DNA of 64,000 nt from assembly GCA_963848045.1 (NCBI GenBank), contig CAWKCC010000001.1, positions 386,014 to 450,013 on the forward strand, given 5' to 3'. The stretch is from CAVUAT01 sp963848045. Lineage in GTDB: Bacteria; Actinomycetota; Thermoleophilia; Solirubrobacterales; 70-9. The notes under the pieces were generated by a model that saw only the letters and a list, made by a program, of their open reading frames with translations, did no database searches and had not been told where the DNA came from. A program made the position numbers and the translations under genes. Below are positions 17,577 through 28,412 of this stretch, piece by piece; position 1 is the stretch's first letter, and every line of letters starts with the position of its first letter.

Positions 17577-17624
17577 ATGAACCTTCAAAGCTCGTCCCCG
17601 GGTCAGTCCCGCCTCCGGGGATGA
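17577..17624 (+). CDS. 15-residue micro-ORF behind a strong promoter
   Basis: ATG 17577 is 6 nt after GGGGGAGG (17563-17570), an excellent ribosome site, and the TGA follows after fifteen codons. The peptide reads MNLQSSSPGQSRLRG. It is too short to classify. It could be a leader peptide, a secreted or regulatory microprotein, or simply the translated 5' end of a noncoding transcript. The 120 nt that follow contain short repeats (ACCTGCGTCA twice) but no convincing gene. Confidence 0.4.
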   Translation: MNLQSSSPGQSRLRG

Positions 17625-17742
17625 TCGCGTCGGAAATCCCTCCCTGGCTACCGACGCGCAGGCGTGGTGCGGGCCGCGTGGACCCCCTGCCTCCCGCGGC
17701 CCCGCCACGCCACCTGCGTCAACCTGCGTCAGCCTGCATCTC

Positions 17743-17982
17743 CTCGGGCTTCGCCCTGCGGGGATGCAGGGTTGCGACGCGAACGTGAGGGATGCTGAGG
17801 GATCAAACTGCGCCTTCTCGGGCTTCGCCCTGCGGGGATGCAGGGTTGCGACGCGAACGTGAGGGATGCTGAGGGATCAAACTGCGTCTCCTCGGGCTTC
17901 GCCCTGCGGGGATGCAGGGTTGCGACGCGAACGTGAGGGATGCTGAGGGATCAAACTGCGTCTTCTCGGGCTTCGCCCTGCG
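17743..17982. repeat. 74-bp tandem repeat, three full copies plus a partial copy
   Basis: Copies start at 17743, 17817 and 17891 with exact 74-nt spacing and almost no differences. A fourth copy starts at 17965 and diverges after 18 nt. Each unit can fold two overlapping hairpins (GGGC/GCCC, or CCCTGC/GCAGGG). The array fills the gap between the micro-ORF and the aconitase stop and would lie in the 3' region of the aconitase mRNA in the other direction. There are no CRISPR-like unique spacers. Confidence 0.9.
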
Positions 17983-18004
17983 CGGGGTTGCGGAGGAGAC
18001 TGGG

Positions 18005-20803
<2,799 letters not shown>

Positions 20804-20809
20804 GGCCTC

Positions 20810-20815
20810 AGTCTA
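20810..20815 (-). promoter_or_regulatory. -10 hexamer of a leaderless promoter (acnA)
   Basis: TAGACT on the minus strand, 6 nt before GTG 20803. Confidence 0.5.
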
Positions 20816-20859
20816 TTTGGGGCGCGCTGTGGCGCGGGAGCGCCGGCACGCCGGGGGCG

Positions 20860-23157
20860 CTAGCCCTTGAAGCGGGCCGTCCGCTTGGCCAGCACCGCGC
20901 CTTCCTGCTCGGCCGTGATCAGCTTGACCGTCACCTTCGCGCGGCCGGAGAGCCGCTTGCCGGCCTTGGTCAGCTTCAGGCGAACCAGCTTCACCTTGCC
21001 TCCGGCGACGGTGGCGGCGCCCTTCGCGAGCACCTTCCCCTTCTTGCCGCCGCGGCGGACCTGCAGGGTGGTGGCGTGACACGCAACCCAGCCGCCCGGC
21101 GAGGAGACCTTGACACCGATCCGCTTGCCCTTCTGCTTCAGGGCTCCCTTGCCGATCGCGGCGTTGGCGCCGGTGTTGATGGCGGCGAAGTCCTTGGCCA
21201 GCGAGTAGCCCGCGGGCACGAACTTCGGCTCGGGGACCTTGACGGCCACCTGAACGCGCTTCTTCTTCTTGCTCTTCTTCTTGCTCTTCTTCTTCTTCGC
21301 CTTGAGCGTGTTCGCCGCGGCGGCAGCGGCGCCGGGCTTGCTGGCGAGCGCGCCGGGTCGCTCCACGACGGGGAGCCTCAGGTCGAGGTTCGAGACCGTG
21401 ATCGCGCCCTGCCCGTCGGCCTGCCTGAGGTAGGTGCTGAGCGCGTTGTCCCCCGCGTCGCGCGGCAGCAGCTCGAGCTTCGGGATGTGGCCCGAGGCGA
21501 ACTTCCAGCCGTTGGGGTGGAGCTGGAAGACCTGCCGGGCAGAGCCGGCGGCGGGACGGAGCACCCCGCGCGAGACCAGCGTCTCCTGGTTGGTCGCAGG
21601 ATCAACGTCGAGCAGCCGGGCCGCCAACTCGGAGTTCGGCGCCGGTGAGTTGATGTCGGCGATTACGGTGGCCGGGCCCATCAGCGTGTAGCCGGCGCCG
21701 GGCACGGCCGGGAGGCGATAGCTCGCGACTCCGGCCTGGTCGTCGGCGGCGACCGACCTGCACGGGTTGCCGCCGCTGGAGACGGGGTCGAAGGTGGCGG
21801 CGATGGACGTGCTGCCCGAGCCCGCCGTGATCGTCTGCGGCGCGGCGCTCGAGTGGCGCACCTCGCCCGGGGCGATGCTCGCCCAGTTGGGGGCCTTGAA
21901 CGGCCCGACGCCCGGAGTGCCCGAGGAGGTGGGGCAGGTCTGGGTGAAGGTCTCGACGCCCTGGGCGGGCGCGCCGCCGGCCCCCTTGACGTAGAAGTCG
22001 AGCCAGGCGTCCTCGCGCGCGGTCAGCGCCGAGGTCACGCCGGTCTTGTTCGAGGCCCGCTGGTGGCCGAAGTCGCCGAAGAACAGCGAGATCGGGCTGC
22101 CCGGGTGCTCGGCCACGGTGCGGTTGTAGAAGCGGATGGCCTCGTCGGCGGGGAAGAGGTCGTCGGTGAAGCCGCTCGAGATCAGCATCGGCGCCGGCGC
22201 CTGGCCGTGACCGATGTAGTAGGAGGAGTGATGGGCCTTGATCTCGGTCAGGATCGAGGTCGCGGTCGGGTCGCCGTCGTAGGGCTCACCCGCGTCGAGG
22301 CGCGCCTTCCAGCCGGTCAGATCGGCGTCCGGGTTGGGGCAGGGCTGCGGGCAATAGAAGCCCTCGCCGCTCGTCAGCCCAGAGAGGTAGAGGCCGTTGA
22401 CCAGCGACTGCTTCATCACGCCGAAGCGGCCGTCATAGGACGAATCGGTCACGTAATCGAGCGTGCCGCCGCTGGGCACCAGCGAATAGGCGAGGTCGGT
22501 CCAGGGGATGTTCGGCGACGCGCCGGCGATCCTCATCGGCTCGCTGTCGACGGGGCTGATCCACGGCACCAGCGAGCCGTCGGGGAGCATCTTGCGGTCC
22601 TTGAGCGCGGCCAGCGCCATCGAGAGGCCGCCTCCATAGGAGCCGCCGAGCGCGCCGACCCGCTGCGGATCGACGACGTCCTCGTCGGCCAGCTCCGCGG
22701 CGAACTCCTGAGCGTCCCGAACCTCGTAGCGGGTGTCCATGAGGCGCACGTAGCCGTCGTCGCAGGCCGCGCCGCCGGCCGTCTTGGACAAAGGCGTGCC
22801 GCAGGACTCGTGGAAGCCGCGGGCGGTCATGCTGAAGACGGCGTAGCCGCGGCTGGTGAAGCGCCGCATCTGCGCGAAGCTGAACTTGCGGCCGCCGTAG
22901 CCGTGGCCCCAGATCAGCAGCGGGAAGTTGCCATCCCCCGCGCCCGGGTCGGGAGGGAAGGCGACGTTGACGTCGATCGGCATGCCGTCGAAGGTCGCCG
23001 TCGTGCTGCGGGGAGAGGAGCTGCCGCACTCGCGAACGCCGTCTCCGGCCACGCTGCAGCTGACGTCGCCCCCGAACACATCGGGGATCACGGCGTCGGC
23101 GCTGGGGACGAGCACCAGCGAGCCGAGCAGAACGGACAGAACAGCGGCCTTACGCAT
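20860..23157 (-). CDS. Secreted CocE/NonD-type alpha/beta hydrolase with lysine-rich linker
   Basis: 765 residues. It has a signal peptide (MRKAAVLSVLLGSLVLVPSADA), an alpha/beta hydrolase core with nucleophile motif GGSYGGG, acid in SGFTDDLFPAD and histidine in FGDFGHQRAS, and a CocE/X-Pro-peptidase-like C-terminal beta domain. A block of about twenty lysine/serine residues follows, then a basic beta-rich tail (KAGKRLSGRAKVTVKL). Family members hydrolyse acyl esters or X-Pro dipeptides outside the cell. The lysine block may bind anionic wall polymers or DNA. Start ATG 23157 with GAGGAGAGG upstream. The substrate is unknown. Confidence 0.82.
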   Translation of the reverse strand: MRKAAVLSVLLGSLVLVPSADAVIPDVFGGDVSCSVAGDGVRECGSSSPRSTTATFDGMPIDVNVAFPPDPGAGDGNFPLLIWGHGYGGRKFSFAQMRRFTSRGYAVFSMTARGFHESCGTPLSKTAGGAACDDGYVRLMDTRYEVRDAQEFAAELADEDVVDPQRVGALGGSYGGGLSMALAALKDRKMLPDGSLVPWISPVDSEPMRIAGASPNIPWTDLAYSLVPSGGTLDYVTDSSYDGRFGVMKQSLVNGLYLSGLTSGEGFYCPQPCPNPDADLTGWKARLDAGEPYDGDPTATSILTEIKAHHSSYYIGHGQAPAPMLISSGFTDDLFPADEAIRFYNRTVAEHPGSPISLFFGDFGHQRASNKTGVTSALTAREDAWLDFYVKGAGGAPAQGVETFTQTCPTSSGTPGVGPFKAPNWASIAPGEVRHSSAAPQTITAGSGSTSIAATFDPVSSGGNPCRSVAADDQAGVASYRLPAVPGAGYTLMGPATVIADINSPAPNSELAARLLDVDPATNQETLVSRGVLRPAAGSARQVFQLHPNGWKFASGHIPKLELLPRDAGDNALSTYLRQADGQGAITVSNLDLRLPVVERPGALASKPGAAAAAANTLKAKKKKSKKKSKKKKRVQVAVKVPEPKFVPAGYSLAKDFAAINTGANAAIGKGALKQKGKRIGVKVSSPGGWVACHATTLQVRRGGKKGKVLAKGAATVAGGKVKLVRLKLTKAGKRLSGRAKVTVKLITAEQEGAVLAKRTARFKG

Positions 23158-23307
23158 GTGTCTCTCTACCTCTCCTCGTCACCGGGCGCTCCCTGTAAGC
23201 GCACGCATCCTCAAGAATGCGCGTGGGCAGCATAGCGACAAGCCGCCTCCCGGGATTGCCCCGGAAACCACGCGAACGGCCGAAAGCGGTCGTCGCGGTC
23301 GTCGCGC

Positions 23308-24114
23308 TCAGCGCTTCTCGGCCTGGCCCGCGGCGATGCGATCTGCGATGCGATCCGCGCCGCCGCGGCGCTGCAACCGAGCGGCCAGCTCCGGGTGGCG
23401 GTAGCCGATCTCCGCGGCGAAGCGCTGGCGCAGGGGAGCGACCGTTATCTCGCTGGGATTGCGTCGGATCGCCCTGGCCACCGCCGCTGCGACCTTCTCG
23501 GGAGTCGTGGTACCGACCCCGGGGGGCGGTGCCGAGCCCGCATCGTGGAACATCCCCGCCTCGCGAACGAATCCGGGCGAGACGATCGAGACCCCGACCC
23601 CGGCGGGCGCGAGGTCCTCGCGCAATCCGAAGGCAAAGCCGCGCAAGCCGAACTTGGTGGCGTTGTAGATCGAGGAGCGCGGCGAGCCCACCTTGCCGGC
23701 GAGCGAGGAGACCAGCACGATCTGCCCCCCGCCCTTCCGCGCCAGGCTCGGCGCCAGCTCGCGCGCCATCATGATCGGCGCCTCGAGGTTGACCCGCAGG
23801 GCCCGGCTGACCTCGGACTCGGCGAGCTCGTGGAGCCTGCCGGTGCCGGGCAGGGCGGCGTTTGCGACCAGCGCGTCGAGCTCGCCCGCAGCGCGCACCA
23901 GCTCCGCGGCGGCTCCCTCGGAGGCGAGGTCGGCCACGATCGTCGTGTGCCGCGCGGCCCCACCCGGCAGCGAGCGCGCCAGCTCCTCGAGCTCGCGCTC
24001 GCGCCGGGAGCTGAGCACGAGCGTCGCGCCCGCGTCAGCCAAGCGCGCAGCGATCGCCCTGCCGAGGCCGCCCGTGGCGCCGCTCAACAGCACCCTCCTG
24101 CCCTCGAGCTCCAT
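23308..24114 (-). CDS. Short-chain dehydrogenase/reductase
   Basis: 268 residues. Classical SDR: SGATGGLGRAIA cofactor loop, NAALPG, catalytic Ser in VLVSSLAGKVG, and YNATKFG catalytic Tyr/Lys. The C terminus (RIADRIAAGQAEKR) is basic. It reduces a carbonyl or oxidises an alcohol with NAD(P). ATG 24114 is supported by TAGCTT 6 nt upstream. It is divergent from the c-di-AMP riboswitch gene, sharing the iteron region. Confidence 0.88.
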   Translation of the reverse strand: MELEGRRVLLSGATGGLGRAIAARLADAGATLVLSSRRERELEELARSLPGGAARHTTIVADLASEGAAAELVRAAGELDALVANAALPGTGRLHELAESEVSRALRVNLEAPIMMARELAPSLARKGGGQIVLVSSLAGKVGSPRSSIYNATKFGLRGFAFGLREDLAPAGVGVSIVSPGFVREAGMFHDAGSAPPPGVGTTTPEKVAAAVARAIRRNPSEITVAPLRQRFAAEIGYRHPELAARLQRRGGADRIADRIAAGQAEKR

Positions 24115-24120
24115 GGCCCC

Positions 24121-24126
24121 AAGCTA
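24121..24126 (-). promoter_or_regulatory. -10 hexamer of a leaderless promoter (SDR gene)
   Basis: TAGCTT on the minus strand, 6 nt before ATG 24114. Confidence 0.5.
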
Positions 24127-24142
24127 CCCCACGGCCTGCTTC

Positions 24143-24195
24143 AAAGGAATCCTTCGTAGTACGAGGGATCCTTCGTATTGCAAGGGATCCTTCGT
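24143..24195. promoter_or_regulatory. Three tandem ~19-bp iterons between divergent promoters
   Basis: GGAATCCTTCGT, GGGATCCTTCGT and GGGATCCTTCGT are spaced 18-20 nt apart, two helical turns. They cover the -35 regions of both the SDR promoter and the riboswitch promoter. This is the form expected of a cooperative regulator site. Confidence 0.6.
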
Positions 24196-24207
24196 TTCTG
24201 CTAGCTT
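24178..24207 (+). promoter_or_regulatory. Promoter of the c-di-AMP riboswitch transcript
   Basis: TTGCAA (24178-24183), 18 nt, TAGCTT (24202-24207). The transcript would begin about 24214, just before the aptamer. Confidence 0.45.
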
Positions 24208-24225
24208 GCCGCGACGAACATATTG

Positions 24226-24352
24226 CCGAATCCCGCCTCAGACACGGCGGGATCGGGGGAACCGAGAAGTTAGGGGCGAACCCACCCAGTGTGGGAGCGC
24301 AAGTCCTTTAGCGCCAGCCCGACAGCTAACCCCGTAGGCCGACGAAGGAGAG
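24226..24352 (+). ncRNA. c-di-AMP riboswitch (ydaO-yuaA leader)
   Basis: Conserved blocks of the ydaO/yuaA aptamer occur in order: TTGCCGAATCC near 24229, GGGGGAACCGAG, a GGGGCGAACCCA segment, then CGACAGCTAACCCCGTAGGC and the closing GACGAAGGAGAG. The gene downstream is an NlpC/P60-like wall hydrolase, the classic actinobacterial context. The 3' end of the aptamer contains the ribosome-binding site of that gene and there is no T-tract terminator, so control of translation is likely. Confidence 0.9.
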
Positions 24353-24357
24353 CTGTT

Positions 24358-24936
24358 CTGCGTTCAACCCCAACAACTTCGAAGCGGCGCTGGCTGACCG
24401 TTGCGCTGACAGTCGGTGGCGTGCTCGCCATGGCCGCCCCGGCCGCAGCTGCGACCGGCGGCGCCACCGCGCCCGGCTCGACTGCTCCCACCCCGAACCT
24501 CGGGCCTCCCGGCAAGGCGAAGCTGAAGAAGAACGGGATCGCCGTGGCGCCCAGGAACGCGCCCGTGCAGGTGCAGATGGCGATCAACGCCGGCAACCAG
24601 ATCCGCAAGTTCCCCTACCGCTACGGCGGTGGTCACAGGTCCTTCTTCGACTCGGGCTATGACTGCTCGGGCGCCGTCAGCTACGTGCTGCATGGCGCCG
24701 GCCTGCTCGACGGCCCGCTGCCCTCGGGCCCGCTCGCCTCGAGCTGGGGCTCGGCGGGCAAGGGGCGCTGGATCACCGTCTACGCGAACGGCGGCCACGC
24801 CTACATGGTGGTCGCCGGCCTCCGCTTCGACACATCGGCCGTCGGTGAGAAGCTGAACCGCGGCAGCGGGCCTCGCTGGCGGAAGACGAAGCGCCGGCCC
24901 AAGGGCTACACGGCCAAGTACTACCCGGGCCTCTAG
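24358..24936 (+). CDS. Secreted NlpC/P60-like cysteine hydrolase, probable CTG start
   Basis: 192 residues. Signal peptide KRRWLTVALTVGGVLAMAAPAAAA, a linker rich in Pro/Ala/Thr, then an NlpC/P60-like domain with catalytic Cys in YDCSGAVSYVLHGAG and His in GGHAYMVVAG. It likely cleaves peptidoglycan stem peptides outside the membrane. No ATG, GTG or TTG follows the ribosome site; CTG 24358, 7 nt after GGAG, fits both spacing and a full signal peptide. A GTG at 24289 is in frame but inside the aptamer. Expression should respond to c-di-AMP through the leader. Confidence 0.82.
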   Translation: MRSTPTTSKRRWLTVALTVGGVLAMAAPAAAATGGATAPGSTAPTPNLGPPGKAKLKKNGIAVAPRNAPVQVQMAINAGNQIRKFPYRYGGGHRSFFDSGYDCSGAVSYVLHGAGLLDGPLPSGPLASSWGSAGKGRWITVYANGGHAYMVVAGLRFDTSAVGEKLNRGSGPRWRKTKRRPKGYTAKYYPGL

Positions 24937-24965
24937 GCCACCCGCCTCCACACCCACTGTCCGCC

Positions 24966-24971
24966 TAGAGT
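24966..24971 (+). promoter_or_regulatory. -10 hexamer of a leaderless promoter (azlC)
   Basis: TAGAGT, 7 nt before ATG 24979. Confidence 0.5.
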
Positions 24972-24978
24972 CCGCCCG

Positions 24979-25716
24979 ATGGCGAGCCGCGGACGAGAGG
25001 CCGAGCGAGCCGGGCGCGGCGCGGCGTTTCGCGCCGGCGTGCGCGCCGGGCTTCCCTTCTCGGCGGCGGCGCTGCTGCTGGCGATTTCCTACGGGGTGAT
25101 CGCCGAACCGGTGCTGGGAGCGGGCGCGGCGCTCGCCACCTCCGCGTTCGTGTTCGCGGGCTCGGCGCAGTTCGGCTCGGCCGCGGTGCTGGCGGCGGGC
25201 GGCGGGGTTGCGCCCGCCGCAATCGCGGCGGTGCTGCTCAACGCGCGCTACGTGCCGATGGGGGTCGCCCTGGCGCCCTCGCTGCGCGGCGGGCCCTGGT
25301 TGCGGGCGGCCTACGGCGAGGCGATGATCGACGCCTCCTGGGCGATGGCCAGCCGCGGCGGCGGGCGCTTCGACCCCGACTTCATGGTCGGCGCCACCCT
25401 TCCCTCCTATCCGGCCTGGGTGGCCGGGACGGCGATCGGCGTCTTCGCGGGCGATCTGATCGGCAACCCGGCGGACCTGGGGCTGGACGCGCTGTTCCCG
25501 GCCTTCTTCCTGGCACTGCTGATGCGAGGCGAGCTGCGGGAGGGGCGCCTGGCCGTGACTGCCGCCCTGATGGGGGCGGCGATCGGCCTGGCGCTGACGC
25601 CCATCACCCCGGCCGGGGTGCCGGTGATCGCGGCCAGCACCGCTGCCCTGATCGGGCTGCGGCGCGGCACCGCCGGGGCGCCGACGCCGACGCTGGAGGG
25701 CGATCCGGTTGGCTGA
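24979..25716 (+). CDS. azlC: AzlC-family branched-chain amino acid exporter, large subunit
   Basis: 245 residues with about seven hydrophobic segments. AGLPFSAAALLLAISYGVIA, FVFAGSAQFGSAAV and LLNARYVPMG are characteristic AzlC motifs. With AzlD it forms a pump for branched-chain or related amino acids. The last codons overlap azlD by 8 nt, so the two are translationally coupled. Confidence 0.92.
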   Translation: MASRGREAERAGRGAAFRAGVRAGLPFSAAALLLAISYGVIAEPVLGAGAALATSAFVFAGSAQFGSAAVLAAGGGVAPAAIAAVLLNARYVPMGVALAPSLRGGPWLRAAYGEAMIDASWAMASRGGGRFDPDFMVGATLPSYPAWVAGTAIGVFAGDLIGNPADLGLDALFPAFFLALLMRGELREGRLAVTAALMGAAIGLALTPITPAGVPVIAASTAALIGLRRGTAGAPTPTLEGDPVG

Positions 25717-26020
25717 CGCCTGGCTGCTGTTCGCCTGCCTCGTGGTCAGCACCGCGCTGATCCGGGCGGCCGGCCCGGTCGCGCTCGGCGGGCGGGAGTT
25801 GCCCGACCGGGCAGCAGGGGTGATCGCGCTGCTGGCCCCGGCGCTGCTCGCGGCGCTGGTGGTCACCGAGAGCTTCCGCGGCGAGGGCGGCGAGCTGACC
25901 CTCGACGCCCGCGTCCTCGGTGTCACCGCCGCGGGCATGGCGCTGGCGCTGCGCAGCTCGATCGTCGTCGCGATGGCGGTGGCGATGGCCGTGACCGCCG
26001 GCGTCCGGGCGCTGTCCTAA
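25709..26020 (+). CDS. azlD: AzlD-family small subunit
   Basis: 103 residues, four hydrophobic segments, starting at TTG 25709 inside the azlC end. The order LIRAAGPVALGGRELPDR, then ALLAALVVTESF, is typical of AzlD. It partners with AzlC in the membrane. Confidence 0.9.
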   Translation: MADAWLLFACLVVSTALIRAAGPVALGGRELPDRAAGVIALLAPALLAALVVTESFRGEGGELTLDARVLGVTAAGMALALRSSIVVAMAVAMAVTAGVRALS

Positions 26021-26156
26021 GGCCCGATCCGCGAGACCGGGGTTAAAGGGGGGCAGCCAAGATTGGCCGTTCTGGTGTAGCGTCGGGAGCGCGGCTCGGA
26101 TAGCGTCAGATCTCGTCCGTCCACGCGCGATCGCCGAGTACCTGGGAGAGGAGAGC

Positions 26157-27185
26157 GTCGTAGCAGCGAGCACAGCCACTGATATCCGCCTTGCCGGAAT
26201 CAGCAAGCGCTATGGCGAAGTCGTGGCCGTCGACGACCTCGACCTGGAGATCGAGCGCGGCGAGTTCTTCACGCTGCTCGGCCCCTCGGGCTCGGGAAAG
26301 ACGACCACGCTGAGGATGATCGCGGGCTTCGAGGAGCCCGACACCGGCACGGTCGAGCTGGCGGGCCGCGACGTCACCGCGCAGGCCCCCTATGACCGCC
26401 AGGTCAACACCGTGTTCCAGGACTATGCGCTCTTCCCTCACATGAGCGTGGGCGAGAACATCGAGTACGGGATGCGGGTGACGGGCGTGGGCGCTGAGGA
26501 ACGCCGCACGCGGGCGACGGAGGCGCTGGAGACCGTGCGCCTGGCGGGCTACCAAGACCGCAAGCCGGGACAGCTGTCGGGGGGACAGCAGCAGCGCGTC
26601 GCCCTGGCGCGCGCGATGGTCAACAGACCGAGGGTCCTGCTCCTGGACGAGCCGCTCGGAGCGCTCGACCTGAAGCTGCGCGAGCAGATGCAGATCGAGC
26701 TCAAGGCCATCCAGCGCGACGTCGGCATCACCTTCGTCTACGTCACCCATGACCAAGAGGAGGCGCTGACGATGTCCAACCGGATAGCGGTCTTCAACGA
26801 GGGCGGGATCGAGCAGATCGGCGAGCCGACCGAGATCTACGAGCGCCCGGCCAACCCCTTCGTGGCGAGCTTCGTCGGTGTCTCGAATCTGCTCGAGCGC
26901 CACGGCGAGCGCTTCACGGTGCGGCCCGAGAAGGTGATCCTGCTCGAGAACGGCTCCGGCCCACGAGGGATCCACAGGGAGGCCGGCGTGATCAGGGAGG
27001 TTGCCTACGCGGGGATGATCACCCGCTACCTGGTCGACCTCGAGGCCGGGGGACAACTTCAGGTCGTCCGTCAGAACCTGGAGGCGCCCTCCGAGGACCT
27101 CCAGGCCGAGAAAGGACGGAAAGTGAAAATCGGATGGCGCACAGAGCACACCGTGCCCGTCCGCGGAGAGGAGAAGAAACAGTGA
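26157..27185 (+). CDS. potA: Polyamine-type ABC transporter ATP-binding protein (importer 1); start codon unclear
   Basis: About 342 residues. Walker A GPSGSGKTTT, signature LSGGQQQRVALARA, Walker B LLLDEPLGALD, and a TOBE-like C terminus. Conserved text IRLAGISKRYGEVVAVDDL begins upstream of the first in-frame GTG (26223), so the gene must start earlier. From 26040 to 26222 the frame has no ATG, GTG or TTG. GGGAGAGGAG at 26144-26153 is a fine ribosome site, putting initiation near GTC 26157 or GTA 26160. The stop overlaps the binding-protein start by 4 nt. It powers uptake of polyamine-like substrates with the next three genes. Confidence 0.85.
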   Translation, partial: VVAASTATDIRLAGISKRYGEVVAVDDLDLEIERGEFFTLLGPSGSGKTTTLRMIAGFEEPDTGTVELAGRDVTAQAPYDRQVNTVFQDYALFPHMSVGENIEYGMRVTGVGAEERRTRATEALETVRLAGYQDRKPGQLSGGQQQRVALARAMVNRPRVLLLDEPLGALDLKLREQMQIELKAIQRDVGITFVYVTHDQEEALTMSNRIAVFNEGGIEQIGEPTEIYERPANPFVASFVGVSNLLERHGERFTVRPEKVILLENGSGPRGIHREAGVIREVAYAGMITRYLVDLEAGGQLQVVRQNLEAPSEDLQAEKGRKVKIGWRTEHTVPVRGEEKKQ

Positions 27186-28381
27186 GTCGATTCAGACGCA
27201 ATCCCGCGTGGGCGCCCTTCCTTGTCGTGGTCGGGCTCTCCGTGTTCATGCTGGCGTTCGCCGGCTGCGGGTCAGACGACAATGGGGGCGGTGGCGGTGG
27301 CGACGCCCTGACGGAGCTCGGCGAGGGCGAGGGCGAGGTCAACCTCGTCGCCTGGGCCGGATACGTCGAGGACGGCTCCACCGATCCGAACGTCGACTGG
27401 GTGACCGATTTCGAGAAGCAGACCGGTTGCAAGGTCAACGTCAAGCTCGGAAACACGTCTGACGAGATGGTGACGCTGATGCGCACCGGCGAGTACGACG
27501 GCGTCTCGGCCTCCGGCGACGCGACGCTGCGCCTGATCGAGGGCGGCGACGTGGCCCCTGTGAACACCGACCTGATCCCGAACTACGAGGACGTCTTCGA
27601 CGCCCTCAAGGATCAGCCCTTCAACAGCGTTGACGGCCAGATGTACGGCGTGCCGCACGGCCGTGGCTCCAACCTGCTGATGTGGAACACGGAAGACGTG
27701 AAGCCCGCCCCGACGTCCTGGGACGTGGTCTTCGATCCGGCCGTGGCGAGCAAGTACAAGGGCAAGGTGACCGCGTACGACAGCCCCATCTACATCGCCG
27801 ATGCGGCGCTGTACCTGCGCGAGACTCAGCCTGATCTGGGGATCGAGAACCCCTACGAGCTCGACCAGGAGCAGTTCGACGCCGCGATTGACCTGCTCAA
27901 GCAGCAGAAGCAGGACATCGGCGAGTACTGGTCCGACTACACCAAGCAGATCGAGGCGTTCGCCAACGGCACCAGCACCGTGGGCACGACCTGGCAGGTG
28001 ATCACCAACCTGCTCCAGGACGAGAACGCACCGGTCGAGAATGTCCTGCCCAAGGAGGGCGCGACAGGTTGGTCGGACACGTGGATGATCAGCTCGGAGG
28101 CTAAGAATCCCAATTGCATGTACGAGTGGATGAACCACATCATCAGCCCCAAGGCGAACGCCGCGGTGGCCGAGTGGTTCGGCGAGGCGCCTTCGAACGA
28201 GAAGTCGTGCGCCCTGACGGAGAACAAGGATCACTGCGACGTCTACCACGCGCAGGACGAGGCGTTCTTCGATCAGATCGAGTTCTGGACCACCCCGACG
28301 AAGGACTGCGGGGACGACCGCGGCGAGGTCTGCAAGACCTATGCCGACTGGGTCCAGGGCTGGACGGAGGTGAAGGGCTGA
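27182..28381 (+). CDS. potD: Polyamine-type substrate-binding lipoprotein (importer 1)
   Basis: 399 residues. Signal peptide with lipobox FAGC and a Gly-rich linker, then a PotD/YdcS-like periplasmic-binding fold: NLVAWAGYVED, YDGVSASGDATLRLIEGG, SNLLMWNTEDVKP and QIEAFANGTSTVGTTWQ. As an exported lipoprotein it would deliver putrescine, spermidine or a related amine to the permeases. GTG 27182 overlaps the ATPase stop by 4 nt. Confidence 0.9.
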   Translation: MSRFRRNPAWAPFLVVVGLSVFMLAFAGCGSDDNGGGGGGDALTELGEGEGEVNLVAWAGYVEDGSTDPNVDWVTDFEKQTGCKVNVKLGNTSDEMVTLMRTGEYDGVSASGDATLRLIEGGDVAPVNTDLIPNYEDVFDALKDQPFNSVDGQMYGVPHGRGSNLLMWNTEDVKPAPTSWDVVFDPAVASKYKGKVTAYDSPIYIADAALYLRETQPDLGIENPYELDQEQFDAAIDLLKQQKQDIGEYWSDYTKQIEAFANGTSTVGTTWQVITNLLQDENAPVENVLPKEGATGWSDTWMISSEAKNPNCMYEWMNHIISPKANAAVAEWFGEAPSNEKSCALTENKDHCDVYHAQDEAFFDQIEFWTTPTKDCGDDRGEVCKTYADWVQGWTEVKG

Positions 28382-28412
28382 TCCGAATCAGGGATCGCCT
28401 GGGGACCGACTC

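Noticed and set aside
17525..17788. 87-codon frame starting inside the DUF3817 gene
   Set aside because: It begins within the promoter -35 box and lacks a ribosome site; the micro-ORF at 17577 is better supported.
17743..17982. CRISPR array
   Set aside because: The repeats are directly adjacent with no unique spacers and no cas genes are near.
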